Positions 17,689 through 28,472 of a DNA stretch of 49,921 nt are shown here, piece after piece. The translations under genes and the position numbers were made by a program. Each line of letters opens with the position of its first letter. The stretch's first letter is position 1. Source of the DNA: Oscillochloris sp. GTDB lineage: Bacteria; Chloroflexota; Chloroflexia; Chloroflexales; Chloroflexaceae. The notes below the pieces were generated by a model that searched no databases, had not been told where the DNA came from, and saw only the letters and a list, made by a program, of their open reading frames with translations. The stretch spans positions 1-49,921 of the forward strand of contig JAAUQO010000015.1 of the NCBI GenBank assembly GCA_012032775.1. The letters are read 5' to 3'.

Positions 17689-18180
17689 ATGAAACTCAAC
17701 ACGTTACGTGACCTCTACGTCGAGCAACTTCAGGATCTGTACAGCGCCGAGACTCAGCTTACCAAGGCGTTGCCGAAGATGGAGCAGGCGGCCTCGCATC
17801 CCGACCTCAAGGAAGCTTTCCGCCGCCACACTCAGCAGACGGAGCAGCATGTCCAGCGGCTGGAGCAGGTCTTCAAGATGCTTGGCGAGAAGCCGGGCGG
17901 CCACACCTGCAAGGCGATGGAAGGGCTGATCAAAGAGGGCGACGAGATGCGCAAGACGAAGGGCGACCCCGCCGCGATCGACGCCGGTCTGATCGCCGCC
18001 GCCCAGCGCGTCGAGCATTACGAGATCGCCGGCTATGGTTGTGTGCGCACCTACGCCAACCAACTTGGCGAAAGCCAGGGCGCGTCGCTCTTGCAGCAGA
18101 CGCTGGAAGAGGAAGGCACGACCGACAAGCTGCTTACGCAGATCGCCGAGCGTGTGATCAACCTCGAAGCCGAGCGCTAA
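17689..18180 (+). CDS. YciE/DUF892 ferritin-like protein
   Basis: 163 residues, all-helical, of the DUF892 (YciE/YciF) family. It begins MKLNTLRDLYVEQLQDLYSA, with E and Q residues of helix 1 at ferritin-like positions, and later has RRHTQQTEQHVQRLE, RVEHYEIAGYG and LQQTLEEEGTTDKLL, which carry the conserved Glu and His residues of a diiron-like site. Family members are linked to stress responses, but a firm activity is not established. ATG 17689 is chosen over a longer frame because AAAGGAG lies 9 nt upstream and the family N-terminus starts there. It is flanked by hairpins and is probably monocistronic. Confidence 0.88.
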   Translation: MKLNTLRDLYVEQLQDLYSAETQLTKALPKMEQAASHPDLKEAFRRHTQQTEQHVQRLEQVFKMLGEKPGGHTCKAMEGLIKEGDEMRKTKGDPAAIDAGLIAAAQRVEHYEIAGYGCVRTYANQLGESQGASLLQQTLEEEGTTDKLLTQIAERVINLEAER

Positions 18181-18184
18181 AAAC

Positions 18185-18218
18185 TTCGGGTCGTTGCGGT
18201 AGCTCCGCAAGACCCGAA
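18185..18218 (+). terminator. Hairpin after the YciE-like gene
   Basis: TTCGGGTC (18185-18192) pairs with GACCCGAA (18211-18218), and inside it TGCGG pairs with CCGCA around a 5-nt loop. It starts 4 bp after the stop codon. The following T-tract is weak (ATTGTTGG), so termination may be partial. Confidence 0.65.
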
Positions 18219-18235
18219 ATTGTTGGATCAGGTTG

Positions 18236-18276
18236 TGTGCCGTATGTTGGCAGCTTTGCTCCCGACATACGGCACA
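18236..18276 (-). terminator. Hairpin after the giant secreted-protein gene
   Basis: TGTGCCGTATGT (18236-18247) pairs perfectly with 18265-18276 and extends by three more pairs, with an 11-nt loop. It lies 16 bp beyond the minus-strand stop at 18292. There is no obvious T-tract on the minus strand, so its role as terminator is likely from position only. Confidence 0.5.
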
Positions 18277-18291
18277 TAGTTCTTCCCTGGA

Positions 18292-21200
18292 CTAAATCGG
18301 TTGCGCCTTGCCCCCCATATTTATCCCCAGCGATGCGTCCGCGATGCTGATCACGAATTCGTTGTAGTCCAGCAGCAGATTCCCGGTTGGTGTGCGGAAA
18401 TCCAGGAAGAACCAATACTCCGCCGGTTTCGCATCCGGCGACACCGTCACCCGAATCTCCAGGCTTGCCTCGGTTCCCGGCGCAAGGATCAATTCCTTGA
18501 CGAACGGTTCGGCCGGGTTGCCGGTATCGCGCCGGAAGCTTACCTCGATCTCGGGATCGAGCAGTACTTCGTCTACCGCTATTCTGATTCCTTGCGAACC
18601 GATCGCATTCGGTACGAAAACCGAGAGGGGATAGATAGTCTCTCCACCCGGATCCGACGATTGCTCGTCGATCGTCCGCCCGCGCCCGTCGAAGTCGTAG
18701 CCGACATCGACGAAGATCCGCGATTCAGTCCAGATCGGTTCGCTGCGCAGGTTGTACCAGATCTTGCGCTGGCCTAGTTGCGCATTCGGCTTCACCGTCG
18801 CTGCCGTCTCGATTGTGTAGTTGCCCGGTGTGTTCGCGACTTCGATCGGTGTGTGACTGGAATTCGCTTCGCTTACGGTGAATTGGCCGACGATATTGCC
18901 GATTCCATCGCGTACCGTGGTTGTGATCACATCAAAGGCGTACAAGTCCGTGTAGTCCAACTCCAACCCGATCGTTAACGGTTCTGTGGGACCGCTAGCC
19001 GGTATGGCGACATTGATCGTGTTGAAGATCGTCTCGCCTGGAATTGCCTTGATCACCGTCAGGTTGTCGATGTCGCTATCGAAATCGACGTTCGGAATGT
19101 CCACGCCGAAGTCCGTTATCAGGGTGTAGAGCACCCGGCCCTGGCTGTCCACCGCTTCGATGTTCAGGTAGTACCATGCCGGTATTACGCCATCGGCGAC
19201 GGTAGCTTCCACCGTAACGGCGTAGCTGCCGCTGCTGTTGAAGGTCGCCGTCGGGTTGCCGTTCAATGTCACGGCTGTGTCGGGCGGCAGGGTGTCTTCC
19301 TGCGGCCGCAGGGTGACGTTGCCGCCTTGCCACTGCGGCGGCACCACCAACTGAATGTCCATCTCCGTCGGCGCAGCGCCCGCCGTTGCGAACGCCTCGT
19401 AGTTGTTCGGATCGGGGGCGCTCACTCGATTCAGCACCGGGTTCGGGTTGAAGGTTTGCACCTGCAAGCCGTCGGCGAAGTCCCAGTGGCCGCCCGCATA
19501 TCCCACCACAAACAGTTCACCGCTCACGGATTGCGGGTCGGTGTTGTTCTGGGGATCGCGCAACTTCGGCGGCGCCGTTACCGCTTGCAGCCGTACCGTC
19601 ACTGATTGGCCCGCCACAATCGACGGGTTGGTGAGCGGTTGACCGTTGCGCAGGAAGGTCACCTTCACGCCCTGCGGTACGTCGTAGGTCTCCAGCAGAA
19701 CCGGATTGCTTGCGTTGTTGAAGCCGTTCAAGGTCAGGGTAACGTCCACCGGCGGACCGGCTGTTTCACCTGCCGTGACATTCGGCAACGCCAACTGGAC
19801 ATTGTTGTTGCTCAAGTCCAGTGTGAAGTTACCGCCCTGCACCGTGACCGGCAGGTTCAGGCTGCGTTCCACGCCGCCGCCGACCGCGCGCACCACGATG
19901 GTGTACTCGCCGCTGCGGGCCAACCCGTTCGGCGTGACGGTCATTGTCACTCGGGCGCCGCTACCGGCTGCCGGGCAGAACAGATCCGCCTCCAGCACAC
20001 CGACCTCACCGCAGGCCGGGGTGTCGATCTTGCTGAAGCTGACTGCGAGGCCGGCGGGCACATTCTCGGCGCTCAGAGCGATATGGGTCGGGTAGGTGCC
20101 GCTGTTCGGGTTGGCCAGCCGCAACTCGAATGTCGCAGCCGCCTTAGCGATCGTGCCCAGGTTCGCCGGGCCGCTCAGGTTAAAGGGCGCAGTTGCCGGC
20201 GTACCCTTCACCACCGGCGAGGTTGCGGTGCGATTGTTGTCCTCGTCGATCGCCAGTATCTGGAAGTCGTACTCGACGCCGGGCGTCAGACCATCGGCGA
20301 TAAACTCACGTTTGTCGCCAATATCGATCTCCAGCGGGTCATCCAGATCGCCGCCGCTGATCTGCAATTGGTAGCGATCAACGTCGGGGTTGTTGAAGGC
20401 GTTCCAGGTTACCGTCACCTGGCCGAACGCTTCGGTAAGGCTGATATTCGCCGTCGCCCAGTTTGTTTCCCAGGGGCGCGCCACGGCCAGGGTTTCCAGA
20501 TCATCCTGGGTCAGGATGAACTCGCCGCGCTCATTCACATCGGCCAGGCCGGCTGCTGCGCCCGGCTTGCGGGCATAGGCGCGGGTCGGCTCATTCCGTC
20601 CGTCGTCGGCCTCGATCCAGACATAGTAGCTGCCGGATTCGGCCACATCCAGGTCGATCTCGTAGCTCTGCGGCGTACCGTCAACGGCGCTGCTGATATC
20701 GGCGGCTACCAGTCCACCGCCGTACACCGGCACCTGCACGGTACTGGTGATGTTGTTGGTATCGCTGACAACCACACTGGTGCTGATCGGGCCGGGACTG
20801 ATGTAGATGTTGACCCGGGTATCCGGCTCTTCCGAAGTCAGCCGCCAGCTCACATTGGCCTTGTTGGCGGTCGTCGCTGCAACCGTTACCTGGCTGAGGG
20901 CCGGGGCCGGGTTGCTGCCGATCACCTGCAACAGATAGTTGCCCTGACCATCGACGCTGCCGGCCTGGCCGGTGCCCGAAGCCACCATCTGCCAGTTGCC
21001 GGCGGAGGCATTGGTGATTGTGTACATCTCCTGGATGAAGCGGATCGCCGCGACATCGGTGTTCAACACCAACTCCGAAGGCGCCGCCGCACCGCCATCA
21101 AAGGCGAAGAAGCTGTAGATGTAGCCTTCCTTCAGGTCTTGCGCCGCAATCGAGCTGATCACCACATTCGAGCCGGCCGGGCGCAGTTCCAACCGGTAGT

Positions 21201-24200
21201 TGCCGGCCACTACTTCGCTGTAGTCGCTCGCACTGCGGTAGGCCAACCCATCCCCGATCTTGGTCACCGTACCTGTGCTGTCCACCAGCACCAGGTCGAT
21301 CGCTGCGGCGTCGGGATCGAGGGCCACGCCGCGGATCTTGAAGTTGCCCACACTTGGGAAGTTCAGGTCATCGCGCAGCAGCAGCGAGTTCTCGGGGCTG
21401 CTGCCCGGCAACACGATCAGCGAGTAGGCAATATCGCGATCCAGGGTCGTTTCACCGCTGAGCACCGGGCTATTGGTGCCGGTCAGAGTGACCGAAACCA
21501 CAAGTTCGCCCGGATCGCTGTTGATGTACGAACTGACGCCCTTGTAGCCGACGTTCTCGAACACGCGCTGCGGCCCGAGCGGATTGTTTGGAATGCTCAG
21601 GCTGCCGTTCACCGCAGCCGCGCCACGCACAGCATGAACCAGCCGCAAGGCTGCCGGCGGTGTCACGTCCAACAGGCTTGTGATCGCGAACTGATCGGCG
21701 CCGGTCTGCTGCGGCGTGATCAACCGCGGCGTCGGCGGAATGTAACTGGGGGTCAAAAGGTCGATCTGCGGCAGCCACAGCCGCGGCAGATTGCTCGCAT
21801 TATTCAACGACAGCATCGTGATCACGTCGCCGTCGCCGACATTAATGCGCGAGCGCTGCAACACATCACCCGCGCCGTTCACCGTCACGGCGATGCTGTG
21901 TGCGCCAACCGGGACATCGACGTACTCGGTATCGGTGCTGTAGCCGATGTTGTTGAACAGCAGTTGCCTGCCGACAAGCTCGACATCGACGCTGCCGCTG
22001 TTGACTGCGAGGTTGATGAAGCGCACCCGCCCGAAGCCTGCCGGCGGCGCCGTCGGGCTGTCGGTGTAAGTGAACAACTCGTAGTTGCCGTTGCCGCCTA
22101 CCAGGCCCAGGGTGTAAATCGCATCCTTCGCCAGCACCAGTGTCGTCTCCGCCAATACCGGCGCAGTCTTGCCTGCCGGTACCGCCTTGATCTCCAGGGT
22201 GCCGATCTTGAAGAAGTCGTACAGACTGGCATAGCCGACACCAACGCCTGATTCCAGGGCCGGCTGATCGTTCACCAGGATATCGATCAACAACTGATCG
22301 CTGGTGGCGTTCACCAGGCGGATCTGGCCTTCGTCGTCGATCGCGGTAACGCCGAGTTCCTGCTCGATCAGTTCGGTCAGGCTCTCGGCCAGCACCGCAC
22401 ATGCCTGCACCAGGGTCGGATCGCTCTCCTTGGCATACAGGCCGCTCACATGGACTTCTTTTGTCAGCTCCGGCGCCAGTCCGGCCAGGTTCTGCGGCGT
22501 CAGGTTCGGCGACTCGGTGTAGGTAATGATCTCCTGGTAACTGACATTGTCGGGCAAACTGGTCGGACCGATGGCTGTGTTGTTGGGGCTGAGCAGCGTG
22601 AACTTCGGCGTGTCCTGGTTGCGGCTCATCGCGAAGATTACGTTGCTGGTAGTGGTGATCGGCACCGTCACGGTGGCGTCGCCCTGCTGGGTGAAGCCGA
22701 TCCCGTTCCGGTTCCAATCGGCGGTTAAGGTGCCTTCGTTCTGGGCCGTTAAGAAGGCGGTATGGGCCTCGGCGATCTGCGAACTTGTCACCAGCCTGAT
22801 GTTATCGACGTTGCCGACACTTAAGTTGCCGCGTTGGTCGATAAAGAAGCCGGTGCCGAAGCTCTTGCCGAAGAAGTTGACGTTTACCGTGCCTTTGAAG
22901 CCCCAGCGATCGCCGGTGAAGCGTCCGAATTCAGCGCCCACCTGGCCCAGGTTCAGGTTGAACGGCGGTACGTCCACACATGGTCCGTCGCACAGGCTAC
23001 AGCCGCCGCCCGAACAGCGCAGTTTGGCGAACCACTTCCATGAACAGCGCGGCAAGCTACAGCATGGATACTTCAGACAGCCGCGCCAGATCGAGCCCTT
23101 GGCAAAGCCGACCGATATCGTCGCTCTGCCGGTCAGGTTGAACTGTCCGAAGGCGCTCCAGGCCCGTACGTACAGGTCGCCGCGCCCCCAGACCATCTGG
23201 ACAAAGACGGTCGCCTCGAAGCCTCTACTTTCCGATATCTTGATGTTGGCGCCGCCAACCTGGAAGATGAATACATACAGCGAACCGTTCAGGCCCATCT
23301 CGAACGGGCTGCTCTGCACATAGGCATCCACGTCGCCGCGCACCGCCGCGCCCAGGCCCGGCAGGCTCAGGCTGCTCTCGATGCTCACGCCTACGTCCAC
23401 CCGTGTGCTGCCCTCGTTCAGGGTCAGGCTGCCGCTTAGCCGCGAAACCACGAATCCGGTCTGGCCGATCGGGATCTTGCAGTTGAGGGTGACACTGATC
23501 TGGCGTAGCCGCAGCGCCGCCAGTTCGGCCTCGCTCAGTTCACTGTCGCCGGCCCGAATCGCCTCGATCGCCGCCGTTGCATCTTCCGGCCCGTCCAACG
23601 GGTCGATCTGCAACACGGTGCTGCCCAGGCTATCGGTGAATAAGGTCAGGCCGGCCTGAATGCCCGAACAGCCCGGCCCCGACGAGAGGCCCGGCATGCC
23701 GAACAGACCCGAGGCGCGGATCTCGTAGCCGCCGCTTACTTGCACCAGGGCGCCCGAAGCGCTGATTGTGAAGCCGCCGGCCCGGATCGTCGGCAGGGTG
23801 AAGCTGCCGCCGCCGATGCTCAAGCCGCTCGACGTGATGCGCAAGTTGGTTACACTGGCCGCCGCGCCGCCCCAGGCCGCCGGGATTTGCAGGCTGGCCG
23901 ATTGCGCGAAGAAGCCGTTGTTGTCGATCGTCGCATTCGAGAACGAGAAGCCCAGGCCCGCCACCGTCAGCGAGAAGGCGCTGATCGAGCCGGTTACCTG
24001 GCCGCGACTGTTCAAGCTGATGCTGCCTGTGGCGCTGCTGGTGGCGCCCGGTACGCGTATTGCGACCGTACCGTTCAATGTGATCACAAAGCTCTGGTCG
24101 GCGGCAATATCGACCCGCAGGCTGGCGCCGGTTACGGCAAAGCCATTCGTCGCGCCGATCGAGAAATCGCGGAACGGCACTGTTACGCTGCCGCCACCGA

Positions 24201-25742
24201 TACTTAAACCGCCGCGGCCGATCTGGATATCGTTGATCTGGCCGGTTACGCCGCCCAGGCTCGACGGCAAGGTCAGGTTGCCTTGCTGCACCGCCAACCC
24301 GGCCTTGCTCAGGCTGAGATTGCTCAGTTGCAGCGTTGCTCCGGCCACATTCAGCGTGATCTGATCGACTGTGCCGCTCAACTCACCGGCGCTGGTGATC
24401 GTCGCGCTGATATTGACCGTCTGGTTATTCTGCGGCAGATTGAGCAACAGTGCGCCGCTGAGTGTAAAACTGTAGCCATTGTTCTCGGCAACAAAACTCG
24501 CCGTCGGCTGCTGGATCTGCACCCGCGAGCCGTCGCCGATTCTGATTGTCGGCAACGTCACACTGCCGCCGGTCACACTTAAACCCGAGCCGTTGATCGT
24601 GATGCCGCTCACCGAGCCCGACGAGTTGCCGAGCGTCGAGGGCAATTGGATCGTCGCGAGATTGGTGCTCAGGCCGGTATCCGAGATCTGAATCTGCTGA
24701 AGTTTGAGTTGTGAACCGGCGACCGTAAAGTTCAACTCGGCCACTGTGCCGTTCAGATTGCTGGGAGCATTCTGGCTGCCTTCAAATGTAAAGATGATCC
24801 GTGTGCTCTGCTGATTGCCCGGCAGATTGATCACCAGGTTACCTTCGGCGTTGAACTGATCGCCGTTCAATGTTGCCTGAATGCCGGTGATCTTGAGTCG
24901 TGTCGTGGTGCAGTTTCCGAAACAGATATCGCCCACCGGCACCGTGATATTGTCGAGTTGCACGGCATTCGGGCTGATCGACAAACCACCGATCGCGGTG
25001 GTGCGATTCTGCAAAAGGGTCGTCGAACCAAGCTCGCCGTCCTCCAGGCGAATCGCGCCGTCCTGCAATGTCGCCCCACTCGGCGCGATCAAGGTCAGTC
25101 CGGCATGCGGCAACCGAAAGGGATCGAGCCGCGCACTCACCGCCGGGCCACCATCACTCGGCGCGATCTGAAAATCGGCGATCGCCGTCGCCACGCCAAG
25201 CTCGCTCGCCAGGGGCGGGCCATACAACATGCTCAACTCGTTGCTGGCCGGGCCGGGCAATTCCAACCGGGCCTGACCTTTGGCCACACCGGTAACCGTG
25301 CTGATCCGGCTGAAGATCAGGCCGTCCTGAATCACGAAGCCGCCCAGATCGCGCAGTCCGTAGCGCACATCGCCCGCCGGGGAGATCGTGCCCTCGCGCA
25401 CCTCGCTGCCGCTCGCACCGAAGCTGCCGCTAAACAACTCGCGGGTGCGCCCGCGCTATCGAGGATGATTGTGCCGTTTCCGCTCAGATACGAGCCATCG
25501 AACTCGACATAGGCGTCGCTTCCGTCGATATACAAATAGCGCCCCAGCTGGATGTTGCCGGTGGCGCGGGTGCGATTAAACCCCAGGTCTTCGTAATTGT
25601 CGGCGGTGATCGTAATCGCTCCGACATTGCGTACCGCGCCGGTTTGAGCGGCGGCGTTTCGGGTCAGAAGCAATACTCCGGCTGCGAGTGTTCCAATCAG
25701 GAAGGGGATGGCCACAAGCAAGGCGAGCGAACGACGTGGCAT
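18292..25742 (-). CDS. Giant secreted beta-rich protein with DUF4397 and FN3-like domains (frameshifted near 5' end)
   Basis: About 2,480 residues when reconstructed. ATG 25742 has AAAGGAAG upstream and opens a signal peptide (LALLVAIPFLIGTLAAGV, Ala-Ala-Gln-Ala-type end). The frame breaks after GTIILDSAG; adding one base at the GGG run 25443-25445 gives the continuation APRELFSGSFGASG into the long frame that ends at 18292. Residues of about 100-740 hold repeated units with GLSIGGGSVTLPTI-type motifs. A Cys cluster (ten or more Cys within about 40 residues) lies near 22970-23070. Four DUF4397-like units (about 22320 to 21200) come next, then FN3-like domains (20830, 20430) and Ig-like NEW3-type domains to the end. 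No anchor is seen. A matrix or surface role is inferred. Confidence 0.85.
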
Positions 25743-25757
25743 AGTTGGCTTCCTTTC

Positions 25758-25775
25758 CCCGGCAACCTTGCCGGG
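25758..25775 (-). promoter_or_regulatory. Short perfect hairpin in the leader of the giant protein gene
   Basis: CCCGGC and GCCGGG flank AACCTT at 25758-25775, directly upstream of the Shine-Dalgarno of the 25742 start. It could modulate access to the ribosome-binding site. I could not match the leader to a known riboswitch. Confidence 0.3.
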
Positions 25776-25912
25776 TTATGGTGCTGGAGCGACAACCTGG
25801 GCCGCACGCTTGAAACAGGCGGGATGTTTCATAACCGCGCGATGATGCGAAAATAAGAATTGGATGAGAAGCACTCGACTGATTGTAGTTTGCTTCCGTA
25901 ACAAACTCGTTG

Positions 25913-25950
25913 AAAATAATAAAAACCCGCCGCAGATGCGACGGGCTTTT
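25913..25950 (-). terminator. Rho-independent terminator after the PatB-like gene
   Basis: On the minus strand CCCGTCGCA pairs with TGCGGCGGG (one mismatch) around a 4-nt loop, followed by TTTTTATTATTTT. It starts about 22 bp beyond the stop at 25973 and ends the C45-PatB transcript. Confidence 0.85.
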
Positions 25951-25972
25951 ACGAGCGGTTCGTTTCGGCCGG

Positions 25973-27151
25973 CTACGCCGGAGATAGATTCTCGCGCTGG
26001 AGTGCATCACGCATGCGATCCAGGGCCGCGATCATCTGCGCCCGTGGGCAGCCGAAGTTGAAGCGTACAAACCCCTCGCCGCCGGGGCCGAACGAGGCGC
26101 CGTTTGAGAGTGCCACTTTCGCTTTTTCCAGGAAGAAGGTGTATGGATCGCCTTCGATCCCGGCCTCGCGACAGTCGATCCAGCCCAGGTAGGTGGCCTG
26201 TGGCACAGTGGTGCGCAATTGCGGCAGATGCTCGGCAATATAGGCCACATAGGCATCGCGGTTCGCGGTTAAGTAGGCCCGGAGTGCATGCAACCAGTCG
26301 TCGCACTGCTCAAAGGCCACCATCGATCCGGCGATCCCGAAGGCGTTCACATGCGGCACAATCCCGGCTGCGGTCTTCTGAATCAAGCTGCGTAATGCGG
26401 GGTTGGTCACAATCGCGAAGCCGCAGCCCAGTCCGGGCAGGTTAAACGTTTTGCTGGGCGCAATCAGGGTGACGCAGCGGTCGGCGAACTCGGGCGCCGC
26501 CACAGCGAATGGCACATGCTGCGTATCGCCCAGCGGAAGCTCGCAATGAATCTCATCGGAGCAGATAATGGCGTCGTGTTCGGCGCAGATCGCACCGATC
26601 TGCGCCAGTTGCGCGGGGCTATATTGCAGGCCGATCGGATTGTGCGGATGGCTCAGCAGAAACAGCCGGGTCTGGGGCGTACATGCGGCCCGAAGGCGAT
26701 CCAGATCAAGCTCATAGCTGATTGTCGCGCCCTGCGTCGTTGCCGTCAATTCCACCGTATCGCATAAGCGCTGCTGGTTTGGCGGCGCACTCAGAAACGG
26801 CGGATAAGCCGGACTCGGCGTCAACACCCGATCGCCCGGCTCGCCAAGTGCCCGGCAGAGCACATTGATCGCCACCACCAATCCCGGCAACACCATAATG
26901 TCGTCGGGGGTGATCTGCCAGCCGTAGAGCCGATCCATGCGGGCGCAGATGAGTTCCTTCAGTCGCTGCGGCGGCTTGGTGTAGCCGAACGAGCCATGGA
27001 GCGCCCGTTCCTGCAACGCCTGAATCAGTGGCTCCGGCGAGCGAAAATCCATATCGGCCACCCACATCGGCAGCACATCTTCGGGGTACAATTCCCACTT
27101 TGCGCTACTGCTGCCGCGCCGGTCGATACTCCGATCAAAATCGAAACTCAT
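25973..27151 (-). CDS. PatB/MalY-type PLP-dependent cystathionine beta-lyase/aminotransferase
   Basis: 392 residues of fold-type I PLP enzymes, PatB/MalY subgroup, which cleave C-S bonds of cystathionine or cysteine conjugates or act as aminotransferases. The N-terminus has the subgroup signature KW-x-(11)-MWVADMDF (about 18-36). The cofactor site shows SHPHNPIG with Asn171, CSDEIH with Asp199, and Lys234 in APSKTFNLPG. The C-terminal arginine lies in FVRFNFGCPR. Its start overlaps the stop of the upstream C45-like hydrolase by ATGA, and a good terminator follows, so the two form a dicistronic unit. The overlap suggests a shared pathway, perhaps processing an amino-acid conjugate (inference). 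Confidence 0.9.
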   Translation of the reverse strand: MSFDFDRSIDRRGSSSAKWELYPEDVLPMWVADMDFRSPEPLIQALQERALHGSFGYTKPPQRLKELICARMDRLYGWQITPDDIMVLPGLVVAINVLCRALGEPGDRVLTPSPAYPPFLSAPPNQQRLCDTVELTATTQGATISYELDLDRLRAACTPQTRLFLLSHPHNPIGLQYSPAQLAQIGAICAEHDAIICSDEIHCELPLGDTQHVPFAVAAPEFADRCVTLIAPSKTFNLPGLGCGFAIVTNPALRSLIQKTAAGIVPHVNAFGIAGSMVAFEQCDDWLHALRAYLTANRDAYVAYIAEHLPQLRTTVPQATYLGWIDCREAGIEGDPYTFFLEKAKVALSNGASFGPGGEGFVRFNFGCPRAQMIAALDRMRDALQRENLSPA

Positions 27152-28323
27152 AAGCTCACCTGGCTAAACGGTACCGTGCAAGGCACATCCGGCGCAACAT
27201 ACAGCAGCAGTTGTTTCAGATCGATCACCACGCCGCAAACACTCTCGCCGCGATCAACTCGCGCCAGCAGCGGATTGGGATGCCGGCAGATGCACTTCGG
27301 CTCGTCGGCGTGATCACGTAGGATCGCCTGCAACGTGGCAACATCCACCTTGCCATGGGCTTCAGCCAACAACACGCGCGCCCGATCGTAGCGCTCGCGA
27401 CTGGTGGATGCGGGCTCGATCGCGCATTCACCTGCTGCCGCGTCGGCATCAAGGCAATGATTGGCATGGGCCAGCATCCCGTTCGCAGCCCAGATCTCGC
27501 CGACGCCGCCGGGGGTCAGTTCCAGGCTCACCAGTTTATCTTCAGCCCCGGCCAGCGTCACACACGAGGATCCGGCGGCCGGCGCCAGATCGGCCAAGGC
27601 GCGGGCCGCGTCGAACGATCCCGCCTGAAGCATTTTGCGCAGCAGAATATGGACCGGCATGCCCAACTCGCGCCCATCGGCCTGCGAGCGCAACAGATTT
27701 AGCCCAACCGCTACGCCGGCGCGATTGACCCCGATTTTGGCCAGCATCCCGGCTTCGGTCAATGTCAGCAGTTCCGGTTGGCCCGGCCCACGCACCCGCA
27801 ACAACACGCACGCCCCGCGCTGATCGCCCTGCCAATCCCAGGTCTGGGCCAGAAATACGCCGCCTTCGGCACTGGCGGCGCCGGTTACGGCAGCCGTCGT
27901 GCATTCACCGTCGTCGGGTACGGGCGGATTTGCGCTTGTGGGCGGGGCCGGCTCATCAACGTGTTGCGGCACACCCGCCGCTCGATTGCGTTCCAGCGCC
28001 GCCGGCCCGTCGGGATGCGTCACCCCGATCCCGATACCCGCCATCAGTTCGGTGCGCACGTTCAGAGCTACAATCTCGCCCAATTGCAACTCGGCGCCAG
28101 CGGCGATACCGCGCATCTCCTCCAACAGATCGGGCGCAACTTCGGTTAGGAGCGGCAGATAGTGCAGCGCCTCGGCCTGGGTCGCTGTCCAGTCAAGTCC
28201 GCGGCGGTGCGCGAACAATCGGGCATAACTGGCGATACTGTGGCGAATCAGCGCCGGCACAGTTGCGCCATAGCGCCGCCCGCGTTCGTAGGGCATGCCC
28301 TCGATCGTCACTTCAGGAAACAT
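27148..28323 (-). CDS. C45-type Ntn hydrolase (acyl-CoA:6-APA acyltransferase-like)
   Basis: 391 residues related to the peptidase C45/acyltransferase family, Ntn hydrolases that mature by self-cleavage before a Cys nucleophile and then hydrolyse or exchange amide-linked acyl groups. The N-terminal segment has GxPYERGRRYG; the predicted cleavage site is Glu140-Cys141 in DDGECTTAAV. After it come AQTWDWQ and an NRAGVAVGLNLL stretch, as in family members. A Pro/Asp-rich insert (about 115-138) before the nucleophile may be the linker removed on maturation. No signal peptide is seen, so it is probably cytosolic. Its stop overlaps the PatB-like start (ATGA). The substrate is unknown. Confidence 0.85.
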   Translation of the reverse strand: MFPEVTIEGMPYERGRRYGATVPALIRHSIASYARLFAHRRGLDWTATQAEALHYLPLLTEVAPDLLEEMRGIAAGAELQLGEIVALNVRTELMAGIGIGVTHPDGPAALERNRAAGVPQHVDEPAPPTSANPPVPDDGECTTAAVTGAASAEGGVFLAQTWDWQGDQRGACVLLRVRGPGQPELLTLTEAGMLAKIGVNRAGVAVGLNLLRSQADGRELGMPVHILLRKMLQAGSFDAARALADLAPAAGSSCVTLAGAEDKLVSLELTPGGVGEIWAANGMLAHANHCLDADAAAGECAIEPASTSRERYDRARVLLAEAHGKVDVATLQAILRDHADEPKCICRHPNPLLARVDRGESVCGVVIDLKQLLLYVAPDVPCTVPFSQVSL

Positions 28324-28381
28324 CGGGGTTCCTCCAACTCTGTCAGCAACGTATTAACCTATTGTACACCGATACAGTTGC

Positions 28382-28413
28382 TGCCGGTTGGCGGCGAAAC
28401 CCGCCAACCGGCA
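28382..28413. repeat. 13-bp perfect inverted repeat
   Basis: TGCCGGTTGGCGG (28382-28394) is perfectly complementary to 28401-28413, with a 6-nt loop. It lies between the Calx-beta terminator and the start of the C45-like gene. It is either a second stem of the terminator region or a leader structure of the C45-like gene. Confidence 0.6.
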
Positions 28414-28451
28414 CAAAAAGAAGGCGCGGGACAGTTTCGCTGTCCCACGCC
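28414..28451 (-). terminator. Rho-independent terminator of the Calx-beta gene
   Basis: GGCG plus GGGACAG (28423-28434) pairs with CTGTCCC plus CGCC (28440-28451), with one mismatch. On the minus strand it is followed by TTCTTTTTGTG. It begins 21 bp after the stop at 28473. Confidence 0.85.
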
Positions 28452-28472
28452 CCTTGCCTGAAAGCCAGTTCT

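Noticed and set aside
19606-22251. An 881-codon open frame on the plus strand opposite the giant secreted protein
   Set aside because: It is composed of Arg/His/Gln/Ala-rich sequence without domains, a typical antisense shadow of a GC-rich gene; the minus strand carries recognisable DUF4397 and FN3 domains over the same bases.
25743-25870. Leader of the giant protein considered as a cyclic-di-GMP or cobalamin riboswitch
   Set aside because: Only a small hairpin is present; the conserved cores of these classes could not be matched.
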